Positions 18,064-27,464 are shown, numbered from the stretch's first letter. The stretch is 64,000 nucleotides of DNA from an uncultured Sulfitobacter sp. (GCF_947500075.1 NZ_CANMQS010000003.1:248001-312000), one strand, 5' to 3'. Program-made: numbers and translations. Notes: a model not told the origin generated them from the sequence alone.

Positions 18064-18402
18064 TCAATCAAAGAACGGTGTCATCTGCGCGACGATCACT
18101 GCATTCTCCGCCAGGGCACGGGCCATCAGCGCGCGTTCCTCATCGTCGATCTCCTGACCGTCCGCTTCGCGCTCCGCCAAGGTGCCATACCCGGTCACAT
18201 CCAAAGGTGCAGTATCCGCCTGCTTGAGGATGGCCACCGTCTCCCGTACCGCTTCCGCTTCGTCCACACCTGACGCAAAACACATCAACGCCGCCCCGGT
18301 TGCCTTGTCGGGCAAGCCGTCGCCTTCCTTGCGCCCGATCTGCACCAGCAAGGTAAAGACCTGCTGGCGGGAGGGCTTTTTGGGTTTCTTCTTGTCTGAC
18401 AT
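18064..18402 (-). CDS. Conserved hypothetical protein, 112 residues
   Basis: I do not recognise a family. The product begins with a very basic patch (SDKKKPKKPSRQQ) and continues with helical, acidic sequence containing CFASGVDEAEAVRETVAILK and DDEERALMARALAENAVIVA. No membrane segment or signal is visible, so a cytoplasmic protein is likely. It lies downstream of dapD on the same strand, but a terminator-like hairpin ends at the bases just before its ATG. No ribosome site is visible. The start could therefore be mis-set, or translation may be initiated unusually. Confidence 0.6.
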   Translation of the reverse strand: MSDKKKPKKPSRQQVFTLLVQIGRKEGDGLPDKATGAALMCFASGVDEAEAVRETVAILKQADTAPLDVTGYGTLAEREADGQEIDDEERALMARALAENAVIVAQMTPFFD

Positions 18403-18403
18403 G

Positions 18404-18435
18404 AAAAGGGCCGCCTTTGGTATGAAAGGCAGCCC
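18404..18435 (-). terminator. Intrinsic terminator-like hairpin between dapD and the 112-residue gene
   Basis: Read on the minus strand, GGGCTGCCTTT pairs with AAAGGCGGCCC around a six-base loop, 11 base pairs with one G-U. TTTT follows at once, and the T-run directly abuts the next gene's ATG. It should end dapD transcription or act as a conditional element for the next gene. Confidence 0.65.
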
Positions 18436-18469
18436 TAGCGTGATCAGGTTGGTTTGGGAAGTGTCGCGA

Positions 18470-19297
18470 TCAGTCGCGCAGCAGCTCGTTGATCGACGTT
18501 TTGGAGCGTGTACGCTCATCCACCCGCTTCACAATCACCGCACAATAGAGGTTCACACCGTTCTTGGACGGCATGGAACCAGCCACGACCACGGACCCCG
18601 ATGGCACTTCACCGTACATCACTTCGCCGGTTTCGCGATCCACGATCTTGGTGGATTGGCCAATGAAAACGCCCATGCCCAGCACGGATCCTTCGCGCAC
18701 GATGCAGCCTTCGACCACTTCGGAGCGCGCGCCGATAAAGCAGTTGTCTTCGATAATGGTCGGTCCGGCCTGCATCGGTTCCAACACGCCGCCGATGCCC
18801 ACGCCACCCGACAGGTGCACGTTCTTGCCGATCTGCGCGCAGGAGCCGACCGTGGCCCATGTGTCGACCATGGTGCCTGAATCAACATAGGCCCCGATGT
18901 TCACAAACGACGGCATCAGCACCACACCGGGCGCGATGAACGCCGACCGGCGCACCACGCAGTTGGGCACAGCGCGGAAACCGGCTTCGGTCCACTGCGC
19001 ATCGCCCCAGCCCTTGAACTTGCTGTCGACCTTGTCCCACCAGCCGGCACCCTGCGGGCCGCCTTCCTGATGCTCCATGTCCTTGATCCGAAAGCCCAGC
19101 AGCACGGCTTTCTTGGCCCATTGGTTCACATGCCAATCGCCGCTCTCCATCTTCTCCGCGACGCGGAGCTTTCCGCTGTCCAATGCGTTCAGCGTTTCCT
19201 CAATGGCATCGCGCGTCTCACCGGTGGTGGCAGAGGTGATCTGATCACGGGTGTCCCATGCAGCTTCAATGGCGGTCTCAAGTTGGGCATTCGACAT
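18470..19297 (-). CDS. dapD: 2,3,4,5-tetrahydropyridine-2,6-dicarboxylate N-succinyltransferase
   Basis: DapD transfers succinyl from succinyl-CoA to tetrahydrodipicolinate in the succinylase branch of lysine/diaminopimelate synthesis. The 275-residue product has an N-terminal helical domain (about 1-100). A left-handed beta-helix of hexapeptide repeats follows (about 105-235: [20 protein letters not shown], then [20 protein letters not shown]), then a C-terminal strand block ending [10 protein letters not shown]. The length matches the family. The ATG at 19297 has AGGAGCG upstream. A thioredoxin-like gene ends 64 bases before it on the same strand. The other pathway gene in the window is dapE. 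Confidence 0.96.
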   Translation of the reverse strand: MSNAQLETAIEAAWDTRDQITSATTGETRDAIEETLNALDSGKLRVAEKMESGDWHVNQWAKKAVLLGFRIKDMEHQEGGPQGAGWWDKVDSKFKGWGDAQWTEAGFRAVPNCVVRRSAFIAPGVVLMPSFVNIGAYVDSGTMVDTWATVGSCAQIGKNVHLSGGVGIGGVLEPMQAGPTIIEDNCFIGARSEVVEGCIVREGSVLGMGVFIGQSTKIVDRETGEVMYGEVPSGSVVVAGSMPSKNGVNLYCAVIVKRVDERTRSKTSINELLRD

Positions 19298-19361
19298 AGG
19301 GGCGCTCCTGAATGAAAAGGTTTGGCGGGCTATACCTGTGCGCGCGGACCTGCGCAATCTG

Positions 19362-19910
19362 TCAGCGCCATTTGATCGAACAGCCCATGGAGGCGGTCTG
19401 GTCCTCCGGACCACGTCCCGTCTGCGCCACTTGGGTCATCGCATTCAGCAATTCCGGCACGCGGTTTGCCGGGTCATCACGCATGCCAATGTCATCCAGC
19501 CTGCCGCGGTATTGCAGCCCACCCTTGGCATCGAACCCAAAGAAGTCTGGTGTGCAAACGGCCCCATACGCGCGGCCCACCGATTGATCCTCATCCACCA
19601 GATAGGGCGCTTGCAGGCCATGTGCCTTTGCAAAGGCGGTCATACGGTCCGGTGCATCAGCGGGGTAATCGTTGTAATCGTTGGACATGATCGCCACGCA
19701 GCCGACCCCGATCTCTTCCAACGCCTGCATGTCTTTTGCCAGACGGTCGATCAGGGCAATCACATAGGGGCAGTGGTTGCAGATGAACGCCACCAACAGC
19801 CCCTTATCCCCCATCACGCTGTCACGGCTGTGGCGCACCCCTTCGGGTGTGGCCAGATCAAAATCGGGCGCAGGCCAGTCAAAATCGCAAATCCTGGATT
19901 CAAGTAACAT
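19362..19910 (-). CDS. Thioredoxin-like (peroxiredoxin-type) family protein
   Basis: The 182-residue product has the fold of the PRX-like thioredoxin family, with [16 protein letters not shown] (about residues 43-58) carrying the CxxC pair. [20 protein letters not shown] follows. The [24 protein letters not shown] segment near 105-125 has a third Cys before the cis-Pro. These proteins are usually cytoplasmic with unproven reductase function. GGGGAG lies upstream of the ATG. It may be co-transcribed with dapD. Confidence 0.78.
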   Translation of the reverse strand: MLLESRICDFDWPAPDFDLATPEGVRHSRDSVMGDKGLLVAFICNHCPYVIALIDRLAKDMQALEEIGVGCVAIMSNDYNDYPADAPDRMTAFAKAHGLQAPYLVDEDQSVGRAYGAVCTPDFFGFDAKGGLQYRGRLDDIGMRDDPANRVPELLNAMTQVAQTGRGPEDQTASMGCSIKWR

Positions 19911-20034
19911 GGTGATGTTTCTCCCCGTCAAACACACGGCTCATAGTGAAGCCGCAGAAGACGGTGGTCAATTGTTCGCGTGCCGTGCATTCTGACGTCT
20001 GGCAACGCCTTGCCAGCATCATCCGGAGACCACG

Positions 20035-20886
20035 ATGACACGAGAGAACCGCCGCCATCCCCTGCGGGACGCGATTGAAGACCGGCAGGCCGTACAGGTC
20101 ACGCCAGATACGCCGCAAACGCGCGCATCCGCCTACCAACTGGCGTTCACCGACAATGACTTCATGCTGCGCGAAGAACTGCGGCCGGTGCGTTTGCAAC
20201 TGGAACTGCTGAAACCGCAGATGATGCTGGATGAGGAAGGGATTCAATCGACCATCGTGCTGTTTGGTGGCGCGCGTATTCCATCGCCGGAAAACAAGGC
20301 TTCTGCCCGGACGGAGACATTGGCCGATCTGTCACGGTTCTATGAAGAGACGCGGGAGTTCTCGCGGCTGATGACGCTGAAGTCGATGGAAAGCGGTGGC
20401 GCCGAAGATGTGATTGTCACCGGCGGCGGCCCCGGTGTGATGGAAGCCGGAAACCTTGGCGCGCTGGATGCAGGCGGGCGGTCTATCGGTCTGAACATCG
20501 TGCTGCCGTTTGAGCAGGCACCGAACGAATATGTCACGCCTGAGCTGTGTTTCAACTTCCACTACTTCGCCATCCGCAAGATGCACTTCTTGATGCGCGC
20601 GAAGGCGATTTGCGTCTTTCCCGGTGGGTTTGGAACGATGGATGAGCTGTTTGAATCGCTCACGCTCATTCAGACCGGCAGGATGGAGCCGTTGCCCTTC
20701 CTGCTGTTCGGCACTGATTTCTGGAAAAAGATCATCAACTGGGAGGCGTTGGCAGACGCCGGGACGATTTCAGCTGAAGATCTCAATCTGTTCAAATTTG
20801 TCGAAACGGCAGAGGACGCCATGGCGGAAATTGCCAAATGGGAACGCGCCCCCGCGCGGCAGAAAGTGCCGGGCCGTTCGACTTAG
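20035..20886 (+). CDS. LOG-family protein (TIGR00730, nucleoside monophosphate phosphoribohydrolase-like)
   Basis: The 283-residue product has the lysine-decarboxylase-like Rossmann fold of the LOG family, which hydrolyses (cytokinin or AMP-type) nucleoside 5'-monophosphates to base and ribose 5-phosphate. It has VLFGGARI, VTGGGPGVMEAGNLGAL and the signature FPGGFGTMDELFESLTLIQTG, with the Gly-rich PGG-GT and catalytic Glu. The first 70 residues are an extension typical of long bacterial members. GGAG precedes the ATG. The actual base specificity in bacteria is uncertain. Confidence 0.85.
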   Translation: MTRENRRHPLRDAIEDRQAVQVTPDTPQTRASAYQLAFTDNDFMLREELRPVRLQLELLKPQMMLDEEGIQSTIVLFGGARIPSPENKASARTETLADLSRFYEETREFSRLMTLKSMESGGAEDVIVTGGGPGVMEAGNLGALDAGGRSIGLNIVLPFEQAPNEYVTPELCFNFHYFAIRKMHFLMRAKAICVFPGGFGTMDELFESLTLIQTGRMEPLPFLLFGTDFWKKIINWEALADAGTISAEDLNLFKFVETAEDAMAEIAKWERAPARQKVPGRST

Positions 20887-21104
20887 TGGGCTGCGGCGGG
20901 CGCTTCTTCGGGCAAAAGACCGATTTCAATGTGGTGTGGCAGTGTTTCAACCACATGGCCCTCGTCCGTTTCGCGCACGGCATAGCCATAGCCCGCAAGG
21001 CGGTGCTGCCATTCACGAGGCGACAAAGCATGTTCGCGCTCGCGGATCACAAGTTCCATCACCTGGGCGATGATAAAGGGGTCTTTGGTAGACGGTGCAG
21101 ACAT
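20883..21104 (-). CDS. Small hypothetical protein, 73 residues
   Basis: I do not recognise a named family. The product starts MSAPSTKDPFIIAQVMELVI, then REREHALSPREWQHRLAGYG, and ends in an Ala/Glu-rich tail. It looks like a short helical cytoplasmic protein of the type conserved only in related bacteria. A clean AGGAG lies seven bases before the ATG at 21104, which supports a real gene. Its stop overlaps the end of the convergent LOG gene by four bases. Confidence 0.65.
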   Translation of the reverse strand: MSAPSTKDPFIIAQVMELVIREREHALSPREWQHRLAGYGYAVRETDEGHVVETLPHHIEIGLLPEEAPAAAH

Positions 21105-21344
21105 CTGAAGTCTCCTAATCGCTTTTTGCAATGAAGAGAGACTGCGGGGGGGTCGTGGCGAAAATCGTTCACGTTTTTGGCAGAAAGAAGGTCATTTCGT
21201 GATGCCTGCGATTTTGAGACAGCATACCGTCAAAGCGAAACTATCACTGTAAATCAACGGTATGAACGAAATCCTGCGCGAGATTTCCAGCCCAACACAC
21301 TGCCACATTCCAGCAGCAAACAGATTTTAACCAATGACCTCGGG

Positions 21345-22532
21345 TCAGCCTGCGCTGCCCAGACCGGCTTCTGCCTCGATCTGCTTGCGCGACTTGCGCG
21401 CCCGCTCCGTGGCGGACTTCAACTGGCCACAAGCGGCCATGATGTCCTCCCCCCGTGGCGTCCGGATCGGAGAAGCATAACCGGCCTTGTAGATGATGTC
21501 CGCAAAGCGCCGGATGCGGTTGTTGGACGACCGCTTGTAGGGTGCACCGGGCCATTCGTTGAAGGGGATCAGGTTGATCTTGGCCGGGATGCCTTCGATC
21601 AGTTTGATCAGGCGGTGCGCGTCTTCGTCACTGTCGTTCACCCCGTCCAGCATCACGTATTCAAACGTAATCCGCTCTGAGTTGCGGCCGCGCGGATAGG
21701 TGCGCAGGGAGGCCAGCAGCTCCTCAATGTTCCAGCGCTTGTTGATTGGCACGAGCGTGTTGCGCACTTCATCCGTGGTCGCATGGAAACTGACCGCCAG
21801 TTGGCAGCCGATCTCATCCGCCGTCCGCTCAATCTCCGGCACCACGCCGGAGGTGGACAGGGTGATGCGACGGCGGGACAGTTGAATGCCCTCTTCATCC
21901 ATCGCGATTTTCATCGCGTCGCGCACGTTCTCGAAGTTGTAAAGCGGTTCACCCATGCCCATCAGCACAATATTGCTGAGCAATCGCGTCTCATCCTTCG
22001 GCGCGCCGATCTCCGGCCATTCGCCCAGATCATCGCGGGCGACCATCACCTGCCCTATGATCTCTGCCGCTGTCAGGTTGCGCACCAGCTTCTGGGTGCC
22101 AGTATGGCAGAACGAACAGGTCAACGTGCACCCGACCTGAGAGGACACACAAAGCGTGCCGCGCCCCTCTTCCGGGATATAGACAACCTCAACTTCATGC
22201 CCGCCGGCGATGCGCACCAGATACTTGCGCGTGCCGTCTTCGCTGACCTGCTTGGTGACCACCTCTGGTACCTCGATCACGAACTTCTCTGCCAGTTCCG
22301 CCCGGTAGGCTTTGGCAAGGTTCGTCATCTCCGCAAAATCGCGCACGCCCCACTGATAGATCCACTGCCAGATCTGCCCCACCCGCATCTTCGCCTGCTT
22401 TTCCGGCGTGCCATTGGCAATCAGCACATCGCGCATGGCCGCGCGCGTCAGACCCACAAGGTTCTGCGGCCCTTCGGGCAGTTTGCGCGGGATGGTATGA
22501 ACGTCTTGAGTGATCGGTGCGGTGGCTGACAT
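21345..22532 (-). CDS. rlmN: 23S rRNA (A2503-C2)/tRNA (A37-C2) methyltransferase RlmN
   Basis: RlmN is a radical-SAM enzyme that methylates C2 of A2503 in 23S rRNA and A37 of some tRNAs. The 395-residue protein has an N-terminal helical RNA-binding part with [16 protein letters not shown] sequence, seen here as [20 protein letters not shown]. The iron-sulfur motif CTLTCSFC (CxxxCxxC) is followed by [33 protein letters not shown] and the C-terminal MAACGQL, carrying the resolving Cys, complete the active site. The length is normal. The start at 22532 begins [10 protein letters not shown]. Confidence 0.96.
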   Translation of the reverse strand: MSATAPITQDVHTIPRKLPEGPQNLVGLTRAAMRDVLIANGTPEKQAKMRVGQIWQWIYQWGVRDFAEMTNLAKAYRAELAEKFVIEVPEVVTKQVSEDGTRKYLVRIAGGHEVEVVYIPEEGRGTLCVSSQVGCTLTCSFCHTGTQKLVRNLTAAEIIGQVMVARDDLGEWPEIGAPKDETRLLSNIVLMGMGEPLYNFENVRDAMKIAMDEEGIQLSRRRITLSTSGVVPEIERTADEIGCQLAVSFHATTDEVRNTLVPINKRWNIEELLASLRTYPRGRNSERITFEYVMLDGVNDSDEDAHRLIKLIEGIPAKINLIPFNEWPGAPYKRSSNNRIRRFADIIYKAGYASPIRTPRGEDIMAACGQLKSATERARKSRKQIEAEAGLGSAG

Positions 22533-22771
22533 GGGGACGACTCACGGGTTAGGGGTGAAGCGCCTGATATATAGGGTCGCGCGGGATTTGCAAAAAGGGA
22601 CTGCAAGGTAAGGGATGCCCTACTTGCGCTTCAAAGGTGCAAAGGCCAGAGTGTTCCCCATTCTTAAGACCAATTTTTAAAAAGCAGCGCCCTTCGCCGG
22701 TTGTCCAAATTTTTGGGATGACAGGCAAACTCAAAGGGGCAATGCGCAATGCTATAGAGAGGAAGACGATT

Positions 22772-23107
22772 ATGCCTATCACTCTAGGTTTGATTTTTAC
22801 ATTTTGCACCGCCGCACTGGTGATTTTCGGCGACTACCTGATCAAGATTGCAGCAGACCGGGGTCACGGCGTTATGTCGGGACTGGTGATGTCGGGATGC
22901 ATTCTATACGCCGTATCCGCCCTGATGTGGTTCTACGCCCTGCATCACGTCACGCTGTCGCAAGCAGGTGTGGCCTATTCCATGCTGACGCTTCTCGCGC
23001 TCTGCGCCATCGGTGTCGCATATTTCGGAGAGGTGCTTTATCCGCGTGAGATCGCAGGGATCGGCTTTGCCCTGCTGGCGATGGTCCTGATGATGCGGGT
23101 TGCCTGA
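22772..23107 (+). CDS. Small EmrE-like membrane protein (DMT/SMR-type)
   Basis: The 111-residue product consists of four hydrophobic segments (about 3-22, 32-55, 60-80 and 88-109). The closing part, GVAYFGEVLYPREIAGIGFA, is typical of drug/metabolite-superfamily half-transporters. It lacks the membrane Glu14 seen in true EmrE in an obvious position, with Asp22 in LVIFGDYLIK instead. Transport of quaternary drugs is therefore not established. GAGAGGAAG precedes the ATG at 22772; a longer upstream frame is not supported. It is convergent with the next gene. Confidence 0.7.
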   Translation: MPITLGLIFTFCTAALVIFGDYLIKIAADRGHGVMSGLVMSGCILYAVSALMWFYALHHVTLSQAGVAYSMLTLLALCAIGVAYFGEVLYPREIAGIGFALLAMVLMMRVA

Positions 23108-23122
23108 TACCAGCGCTGCGGT

Positions 23123-23653
23123 TTACCCGCCGCAGCGCTTTGCCGCATCCTCGACCGCTGCGGTAAAGCCCAGCAGGGAAAACGTGTCCTTGGTGTTGGT
23201 CCCACGCCCGGACACACCCGTGACAACCGCATCCGCACCGCGTTTCATCGCCGTGATGATCCGCGCGTCATCCTCTGTGGTGGCCGGCCATGCCCACTCC
23301 CCTTCGGTGAACAATTCAAACGCGTTGCCAGAGATGTTCAGGTTCACCGTGGATCCATCCGCAAAAGGATAACCGCCCGTGAAAGCCACCTGACCCTTGG
23401 CACCTGCGGACGGACGATAAAAGACCATCAGCAAGGTCTGACCCCGGTTCACCGCCACAACGCGGCCATCGCGGGAATTCACTGTCTCCTTCGGTGTGGA
23501 CACGCCCCAGCACTCTGTCGGGTTGTCCTCAACAAACACGCTCCAGTCGGTCTTGGCAGCGACACGGTTGGTGCTTTGGTCCTGTGCAAATGCACCCGTT
23601 GTCAGCACACAGGCCAGACCCGCACCCACGGCAATCGTCTTCAAAAATTTCAT
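23123..23653 (-). CDS. Invasion-associated locus B (IalB) family periplasmic protein
   Basis: The 176-residue product has a signal peptide (about 1-23, ending TGAFA). The mature beta-rich domain contains TDWSVFVEDNPTECWGVSTP, VVAVNRGQTLLMVFYRPSAG and a closing DTFSLLGFTAAVEDAAKRCG. The two Cys residues could form a disulfide. IalB-type proteins are widespread in alphaproteobacteria, and outside Bartonella their role is unknown. GGAGG lies upstream of the ATG at 23653. Confidence 0.75.
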   Translation of the reverse strand: MKFLKTIAVGAGLACVLTTGAFAQDQSTNRVAAKTDWSVFVEDNPTECWGVSTPKETVNSRDGRVVAVNRGQTLLMVFYRPSAGAKGQVAFTGGYPFADGSTVNLNISGNAFELFTEGEWAWPATTEDDARIITAMKRGADAVVTGVSGRGTNTKDTFSLLGFTAAVEDAAKRCGG

Positions 23654-23827
23654 CTGTTCAGCCTCCAGACTTCCCAAACCTCAATACATGCAGACCCTTT
23701 GGCGGGTTTTGCGCCGCTCTCCATCACGGGACTGTTCTCTTTTGTTCATCAAACATACTAACGTAAAAGAGGCGACAGGCGAAAGAGCCCATTGGCGGCT
23801 TTTTGCCAAGAAAAAGGACACAAATTC

Positions 23828-24808
23828 ATGAGCAACCCAGCGCCATTCGCGGAAATCTGGCGTGGTGATTTCCTTGAAAGCGTCCATTCAGGGCATGCGG
23901 TGATCTGCGGTGACAAGGGTCAGGTCGTGGAAAGCTGGGGCGATCCGGATGCGATGATGCTGCCACGGTCCTCGTCCAAGATGATCCAGGCCCTGCCGCT
24001 GATCCAATCCGGCGCGGCTGAGGCGGCGGGTCTGACCACACGGCACCTTGCCGTTGCCTGCGCCTCCCATCAGGGGGCTGCGATCCATACGGATCTTGTG
24101 AACGCATGGCTTGCGGCGCGTGATCTGACCGATGATGCGCTGCGGTGCGGACCGCAAACCCCCGCGGACAAAACCGCGCGGGACGCGTTGATCCGCGCTG
24201 ATGAGGCCCCTTGCCAGTGTCACAACAATTGCTCCGGCAAACACGCAGGATTTCTGACGCTGACACAGCATCTGGGCGCAGGCCCGGAGTACGTCGAGAT
24301 TGACCATCCCGTCCAACAGGCCTGCCTTGAAGCCTTTGAGCGTGTGACCGATGAATCCTCGCCCGGATACGGGATCGACGGGTGTTCGGCCCCGAACTTT
24401 GCCTGCACCATGACAGGAATGGCCCGTGCCATGGCCCATTTTGCTGCGGCCCCCGATGGATCTGCCGAAGCGCGCCTGCACCAAGCCATGCGCCTGCATC
24501 CCGAACTGGTCGCAGGAGAGGGGCGCGCCTGCACGGAGTTGATGCGCGCAACGGACGGCAAGGTCGCGTTGAAGACGGGTGCCGAAGGCTACTTCATCGC
24601 CATTCTGCCGGAACAACACATGGGCATCGCGCTCAAAGCGGCCTGCGGCACAACGCGGGCGGCAGAATGTGGGATCGCCGCGCTGCTGGTGCGGCTGGGG
24701 GTGCTGGACGCCAACCACCCTGCCGCGATCAAACGGATGAACGCGCCGATTGAAAACTGGCGCGGGATCAGAACCGGAACCATGAAAGCAGCACCCGGCC
24801 TGATCTGA
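23828..24808 (+). CDS. Asparaginase (L-asparaginase II family)
   Basis: The 326-residue product belongs to the Rhizobium-type (AnsA-like) thermolabile asparaginase family, distinct from E. coli AnsA/B. It has EIWRGDFLESVHSGHAVIC, RSSSKMIQALPLIQSGAAEA with the serine-lysine tandem, HLAVACASHQGAAIHTDLV and CHNNCSGKHAGFLTL with paired Cys-Lys. VDGCSAPNF-like sequence appears as IDGCSAPNFACTMTGMARAM. It hydrolyses asparagine to aspartate and ammonia in the cytoplasm. The ATG at 23828 has AAAGGA upstream; the 12-residue extension is not needed. Confidence 0.85.
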   Translation: MSNPAPFAEIWRGDFLESVHSGHAVICGDKGQVVESWGDPDAMMLPRSSSKMIQALPLIQSGAAEAAGLTTRHLAVACASHQGAAIHTDLVNAWLAARDLTDDALRCGPQTPADKTARDALIRADEAPCQCHNNCSGKHAGFLTLTQHLGAGPEYVEIDHPVQQACLEAFERVTDESSPGYGIDGCSAPNFACTMTGMARAMAHFAAAPDGSAEARLHQAMRLHPELVAGEGRACTELMRATDGKVALKTGAEGYFIAILPEQHMGIALKAACGTTRAAECGIAALLVRLGVLDANHPAAIKRMNAPIENWRGIRTGTMKAAPGLI

Positions 24809-24809
24809 T

Positions 24810-25124
24810 CTACATCTCTACAATTGGCGCGACCTCGGCGGTGCCGCTGCCATCCGCCACCATTGGGCAGGCCGCAGCCACTTTGCAGGCTGCGTCAATG
24901 TCGTCCGCCCGGATGATCGTGAACCCCGACAGCGGGTTTGCACCGCCGTTGTCCGCCACACCCGTGGCACTGATCGTCTTGGACATGCCCACCGGATTGC
25001 CCGGATGCACGACGTTCTCTCCGATGTCCTTGTACCAGGCCTCCCAAGCCGCCATCGCCTTGGCTCCTTCTTCCGGAGTCTCCGGCATCTTGCCACCGTG
25101 ATAGGCCAGCATGAAATCAGGCAT
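24810..25124 (-). CDS. YCII-related domain protein
   Basis: The 104-residue product has the ferredoxin-like YCII/DGPF fold: MPDFMLAYHGGKMPETPEEG at the start, AWEAWYKDIGENVVHPGNP in the centre and GFTIIRADDIDAACKVAAAC near the end. The biochemical role of such stand-alone proteins is unknown. GGGGGAGAG precedes the ATG. It ends one base from the convergent asparaginase gene. Confidence 0.75.
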   Translation of the reverse strand: MPDFMLAYHGGKMPETPEEGAKAMAAWEAWYKDIGENVVHPGNPVGMSKTISATGVADNGGANPLSGFTIIRADDIDAACKVAAACPMVADGSGTAEVAPIVEM

Positions 25125-25196
25125 CTGTTCTCTCCCCCTTGGTGTTGAAGGGGGGAGTATATCAGATTTTGCCCTCTTTCGCGACGCGCCCTGCGC

Positions 25197-26075
25197 TCAG
25201 CCGACGAAATCCGCCTTCGCATAGCCCTGCACATACAGGAGCGCGGTCAGATCCCCGTGGTTGATCCGGACCTCGCATTCCGCCGCCACGCTTGGCTTGG
25301 CGTGCAGCGCCACACCCAGCCCGGCACGGTCCAGCATGCCCAGATCATTGGCCCCGTCCCCCACAGCAATCACATCATCTTCGGCAATCCCCAACCGCGT
25401 GGTGATCTGCTCCAAGGCATCGACCTTGGCCTGTCGCCCAAGGATCGGCACCCCGACTTCTCCGGTCAGCTTCCCATCTTCAATCAGCAGCGTATTGGCG
25501 CGATTCTCATCAAACCCCAGATGCGCAGCAACGGCAGAGGTAAAGGCGGTGAACCCGCCCGATACCAGCGCCGCATGCCCGCCCCGCGCCTTCATCGTCG
25601 CCAGCAGGGTCTTGCCGCCGGGCATGTAGGTGATGCGCTGCGCCAGAACCTGATCAATCACAGCCGCGTTCAGCCCCCGCAACAACCCAACCCGCTCCCG
25701 CAGCGCCCCGTCGAAATCCAATTCGCCATTCATGGCCCGCGCAGTGATGTCCTTCACCCGCGCGCCTACGCCCGCTTCATCGGCCAGTTCATCAATACAT
25801 TCCTGCTGGATCATGGTGCTGTCCATATCCGCCAGGAGCATCTTCTTGCGCCGCCCTGCGGTCGGTATCACCACCAGGTCCACACCCTGCCCCTGCACAT
25901 CCGCCCAGACATCCCAGCGGTTGCCTGGTGCCCCCGGCATATCAAACTCGACCGCCTCCCCCGGCGCCAACCACCGCAGATCACTGCCCCCCCAGGCATT
26001 GCGCAACGCGGTCACCATCTCAGGTGCCAGCGGTGCAACGGGGTTGGGCGCAGTCAACAGAACAGCTGTAAACAT
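25197..26075 (-). CDS. serB: Phosphoserine phosphatase
   Basis: SerB carries out the last step of serine synthesis, hydrolysing O-phosphoserine. The 292-residue product has an N-terminal ACT-like extension (about 1-80). The HAD phosphatase core has motif I LLADMDSTMIQQECIDELAD (nucleophile Asp and DxDST), motif II ALVSGGFTAFT, Lys in GRQAKVDALEQI and motif IV VIAVGDGANDLGMLDRAGLG. GGAGA lies before the ATG. It is divergent from serC across a 168-base region that includes the serC leader, so all three serine genes are adjacent. Confidence 0.95.
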   Translation of the reverse strand: MFTAVLLTAPNPVAPLAPEMVTALRNAWGGSDLRWLAPGEAVEFDMPGAPGNRWDVWADVQGQGVDLVVIPTAGRRKKMLLADMDSTMIQQECIDELADEAGVGARVKDITARAMNGELDFDGALRERVGLLRGLNAAVIDQVLAQRITYMPGGKTLLATMKARGGHAALVSGGFTAFTSAVAAHLGFDENRANTLLIEDGKLTGEVGVPILGRQAKVDALEQITTRLGIAEDDVIAVGDGANDLGMLDRAGLGVALHAKPSVAAECEVRINHGDLTALLYVQGYAKADFVG

Positions 26076-26135
26076 CTGGTTCTCCGGGTAAAGTTTCCGA
26101 TCCGCGACATTCGCGGGCAGAAATAGTCTGTTTCC

Positions 26136-26159
26136 GGCGCTCTAGCGTGATTTAGCGCC
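26136..26159. promoter_or_regulatory. Inverted repeat GGCGCT-N12-AGCGCC in serB-serC gap
   Basis: A perfect six-base inverted repeat with a 12-base spacer lies between the divergent serB and serC genes, upstream of the serC leader hairpins. It could be an operator or part of the serB leader. Nothing else identifies the binding factor. Confidence 0.3.
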
Positions 26160-26187
26160 TTGTGCCAGTGCCCACCCCGCCGTAATT

Positions 26188-26243
26188 CGGTCCGTGGGAC
26201 ACCCTTCCCCAACGAAGGGCGCATATCTGTGAGGATAACAGGA
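26188..26243 (+). ncRNA. serC RNA motif-like leader
   Basis: Two hairpins stand side by side just upstream of the serC ribosome site. GTCC-gtg-GGAC lies at 26190-26200, and CCCTTC pairs with GAAGGG around CCCAAC at 26202-26219. GCATATCTGTGAGGATAACA follows and contains the ribosome site. This two-hairpin arrangement before serC matches the known alphaproteobacterial serC motif (Rfam serC family). The ligand of that motif, if any, is not known. Confidence 0.6.
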
Positions 26244-27383
26244 ATGACTATTCAACAACCGGCCACGCGGCCGGCAAACCCGCGTTTTTCATCCGGCCCC
26301 TGTGCCAAACCCCCGACATTCACGCTTCAATCGCTGTCCGGCGCACCGCTGGGCCGCAGCCACCGTGCGGCCCCCGGCAAGGCCAAGCTGCTGGAAGCGA
26401 TCGAGACCACGCGCGAGATCCTCGGCGTGCCTGCCGACTACAAGATCGGCATCGTGCCTGCGTCCGACACCGGCGCATTTGAGATGGCCATGTGGACCAT
26501 GCTGGGTCAGCGCCCTGCGGAAATGGTCGCATGGGAAAGCTTCGGCGCAGGCTGGGTCACCGATGTGGTCAAGCAGCTCAAGATCGAAGCGACCACGCAT
26601 ACGGCTGACTATGGCGAGATCGTTGATATGGCGGCGCTCAACTACGACCATGACGTCTGCTTTACGTGGAATGGCACCACCTCCGGCGTGCGTGTGGCAT
26701 CCGGCGATGTGATCCCGGCCGACCGCGCGGGCCTAACGCTTTGCGACGCGACCTCTGCTGCCTTCGCGATGGACCTGCCGTGGGACAAGCTCGATGTGAC
26801 CACCTTCTCCTGGCAGAAGGTGCTGGGCGGTGAAGCCGCCCACGGCATGCTGATCCTGTCCCCCCGCGCGGTGGAACGGCTGGAGTCTTACACACCGCCA
26901 TGGCCCCTGCCGAAAATCTTCCGCCTCACCAAAGGCGGCAAGCTGAACGAAGGCATCTTCCGGGGCGAGACCATCAACACGCCCTCCATGCTCTGCGTCG
27001 AGGACTATATTCAGGCTCTAACATGGGCGAAATCAGTCGGCGGCCTGCAAGGTTTGATCGCCCGCGCCGATGCCAATGCCGGCGCGATTGCGGATTTCGT
27101 TGCCGCACATGACTGGATCGACTTCCTCGCCAGTGACCCCGCGACGCGCTCCAACACCTCGGTGTGTCTGAAGTTCACCGACGACCGCATCACCGATGGT
27201 GCCGCCTTCGCAAAAGCTGTCGCCAAGCGTCTCGCGGATGAAAACGTCGCGCTCGACATCGGCGCTTACCGCGATGCCCCTCCGGGCCTGCGCATCTGGT
27301 GTGGTGGCACGGTGGAAACATCCGACATCGCCGCGATGCTGCCCTGGCTCGCCTGGGCCTTCGAGGCCGAAATCAACGCATAA
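26244..27383 (+). CDS. serC: Phosphoserine aminotransferase
   Basis: SerC converts 3-phosphohydroxypyruvate and glutamate to O-phosphoserine and 2-oxoglutarate. The 379-residue product is the long alphaproteobacterial type (class V PLP fold). It begins with [19 protein letters not shown] and [33 protein letters not shown] follows, and the PLP Lys is in [15 protein letters not shown] at about residue 195. The ATG at 26244 has GAGGATAACAGGA upstream; an in-frame extension to 26160 would run through the leader hairpins. serA follows on the same strand after a large inverted repeat. Confidence 0.95.
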   Translation: MTIQQPATRPANPRFSSGPCAKPPTFTLQSLSGAPLGRSHRAAPGKAKLLEAIETTREILGVPADYKIGIVPASDTGAFEMAMWTMLGQRPAEMVAWESFGAGWVTDVVKQLKIEATTHTADYGEIVDMAALNYDHDVCFTWNGTTSGVRVASGDVIPADRAGLTLCDATSAAFAMDLPWDKLDVTTFSWQKVLGGEAAHGMLILSPRAVERLESYTPPWPLPKIFRLTKGGKLNEGIFRGETINTPSMLCVEDYIQALTWAKSVGGLQGLIARADANAGAIADFVAAHDWIDFLASDPATRSNTSVCLKFTDDRITDGAAFAKAVAKRLADENVALDIGAYRDAPPGLRIWCGGTVETSDIAAMLPWLAWAFEAEINA

Positions 27384-27389
27384 TCAACG

Positions 27390-27433
27390 GTGGGTTTCAC
27401 CCACCCTACGCCGGTAGGGTGGGTGAAACCCAC
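27390..27433. repeat. Perfect 20-base inverted repeat between serC and serA
   Basis: GTGGGTTTCACCCACCCTAC (27390-27409) is followed by GCCG and then its exact reverse complement (27414-27433). Each arm is itself partly palindromic (GTGGGT-TTC-ACCCAC), so several folds are possible. No T-run follows. It resembles REP-type extragenic palindromes and lies six bases after the serC stop. Confidence 0.85.
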
Positions 27434-27464
27434 GCGCACCCCATTCAACAAAAGGACCGCTCCC

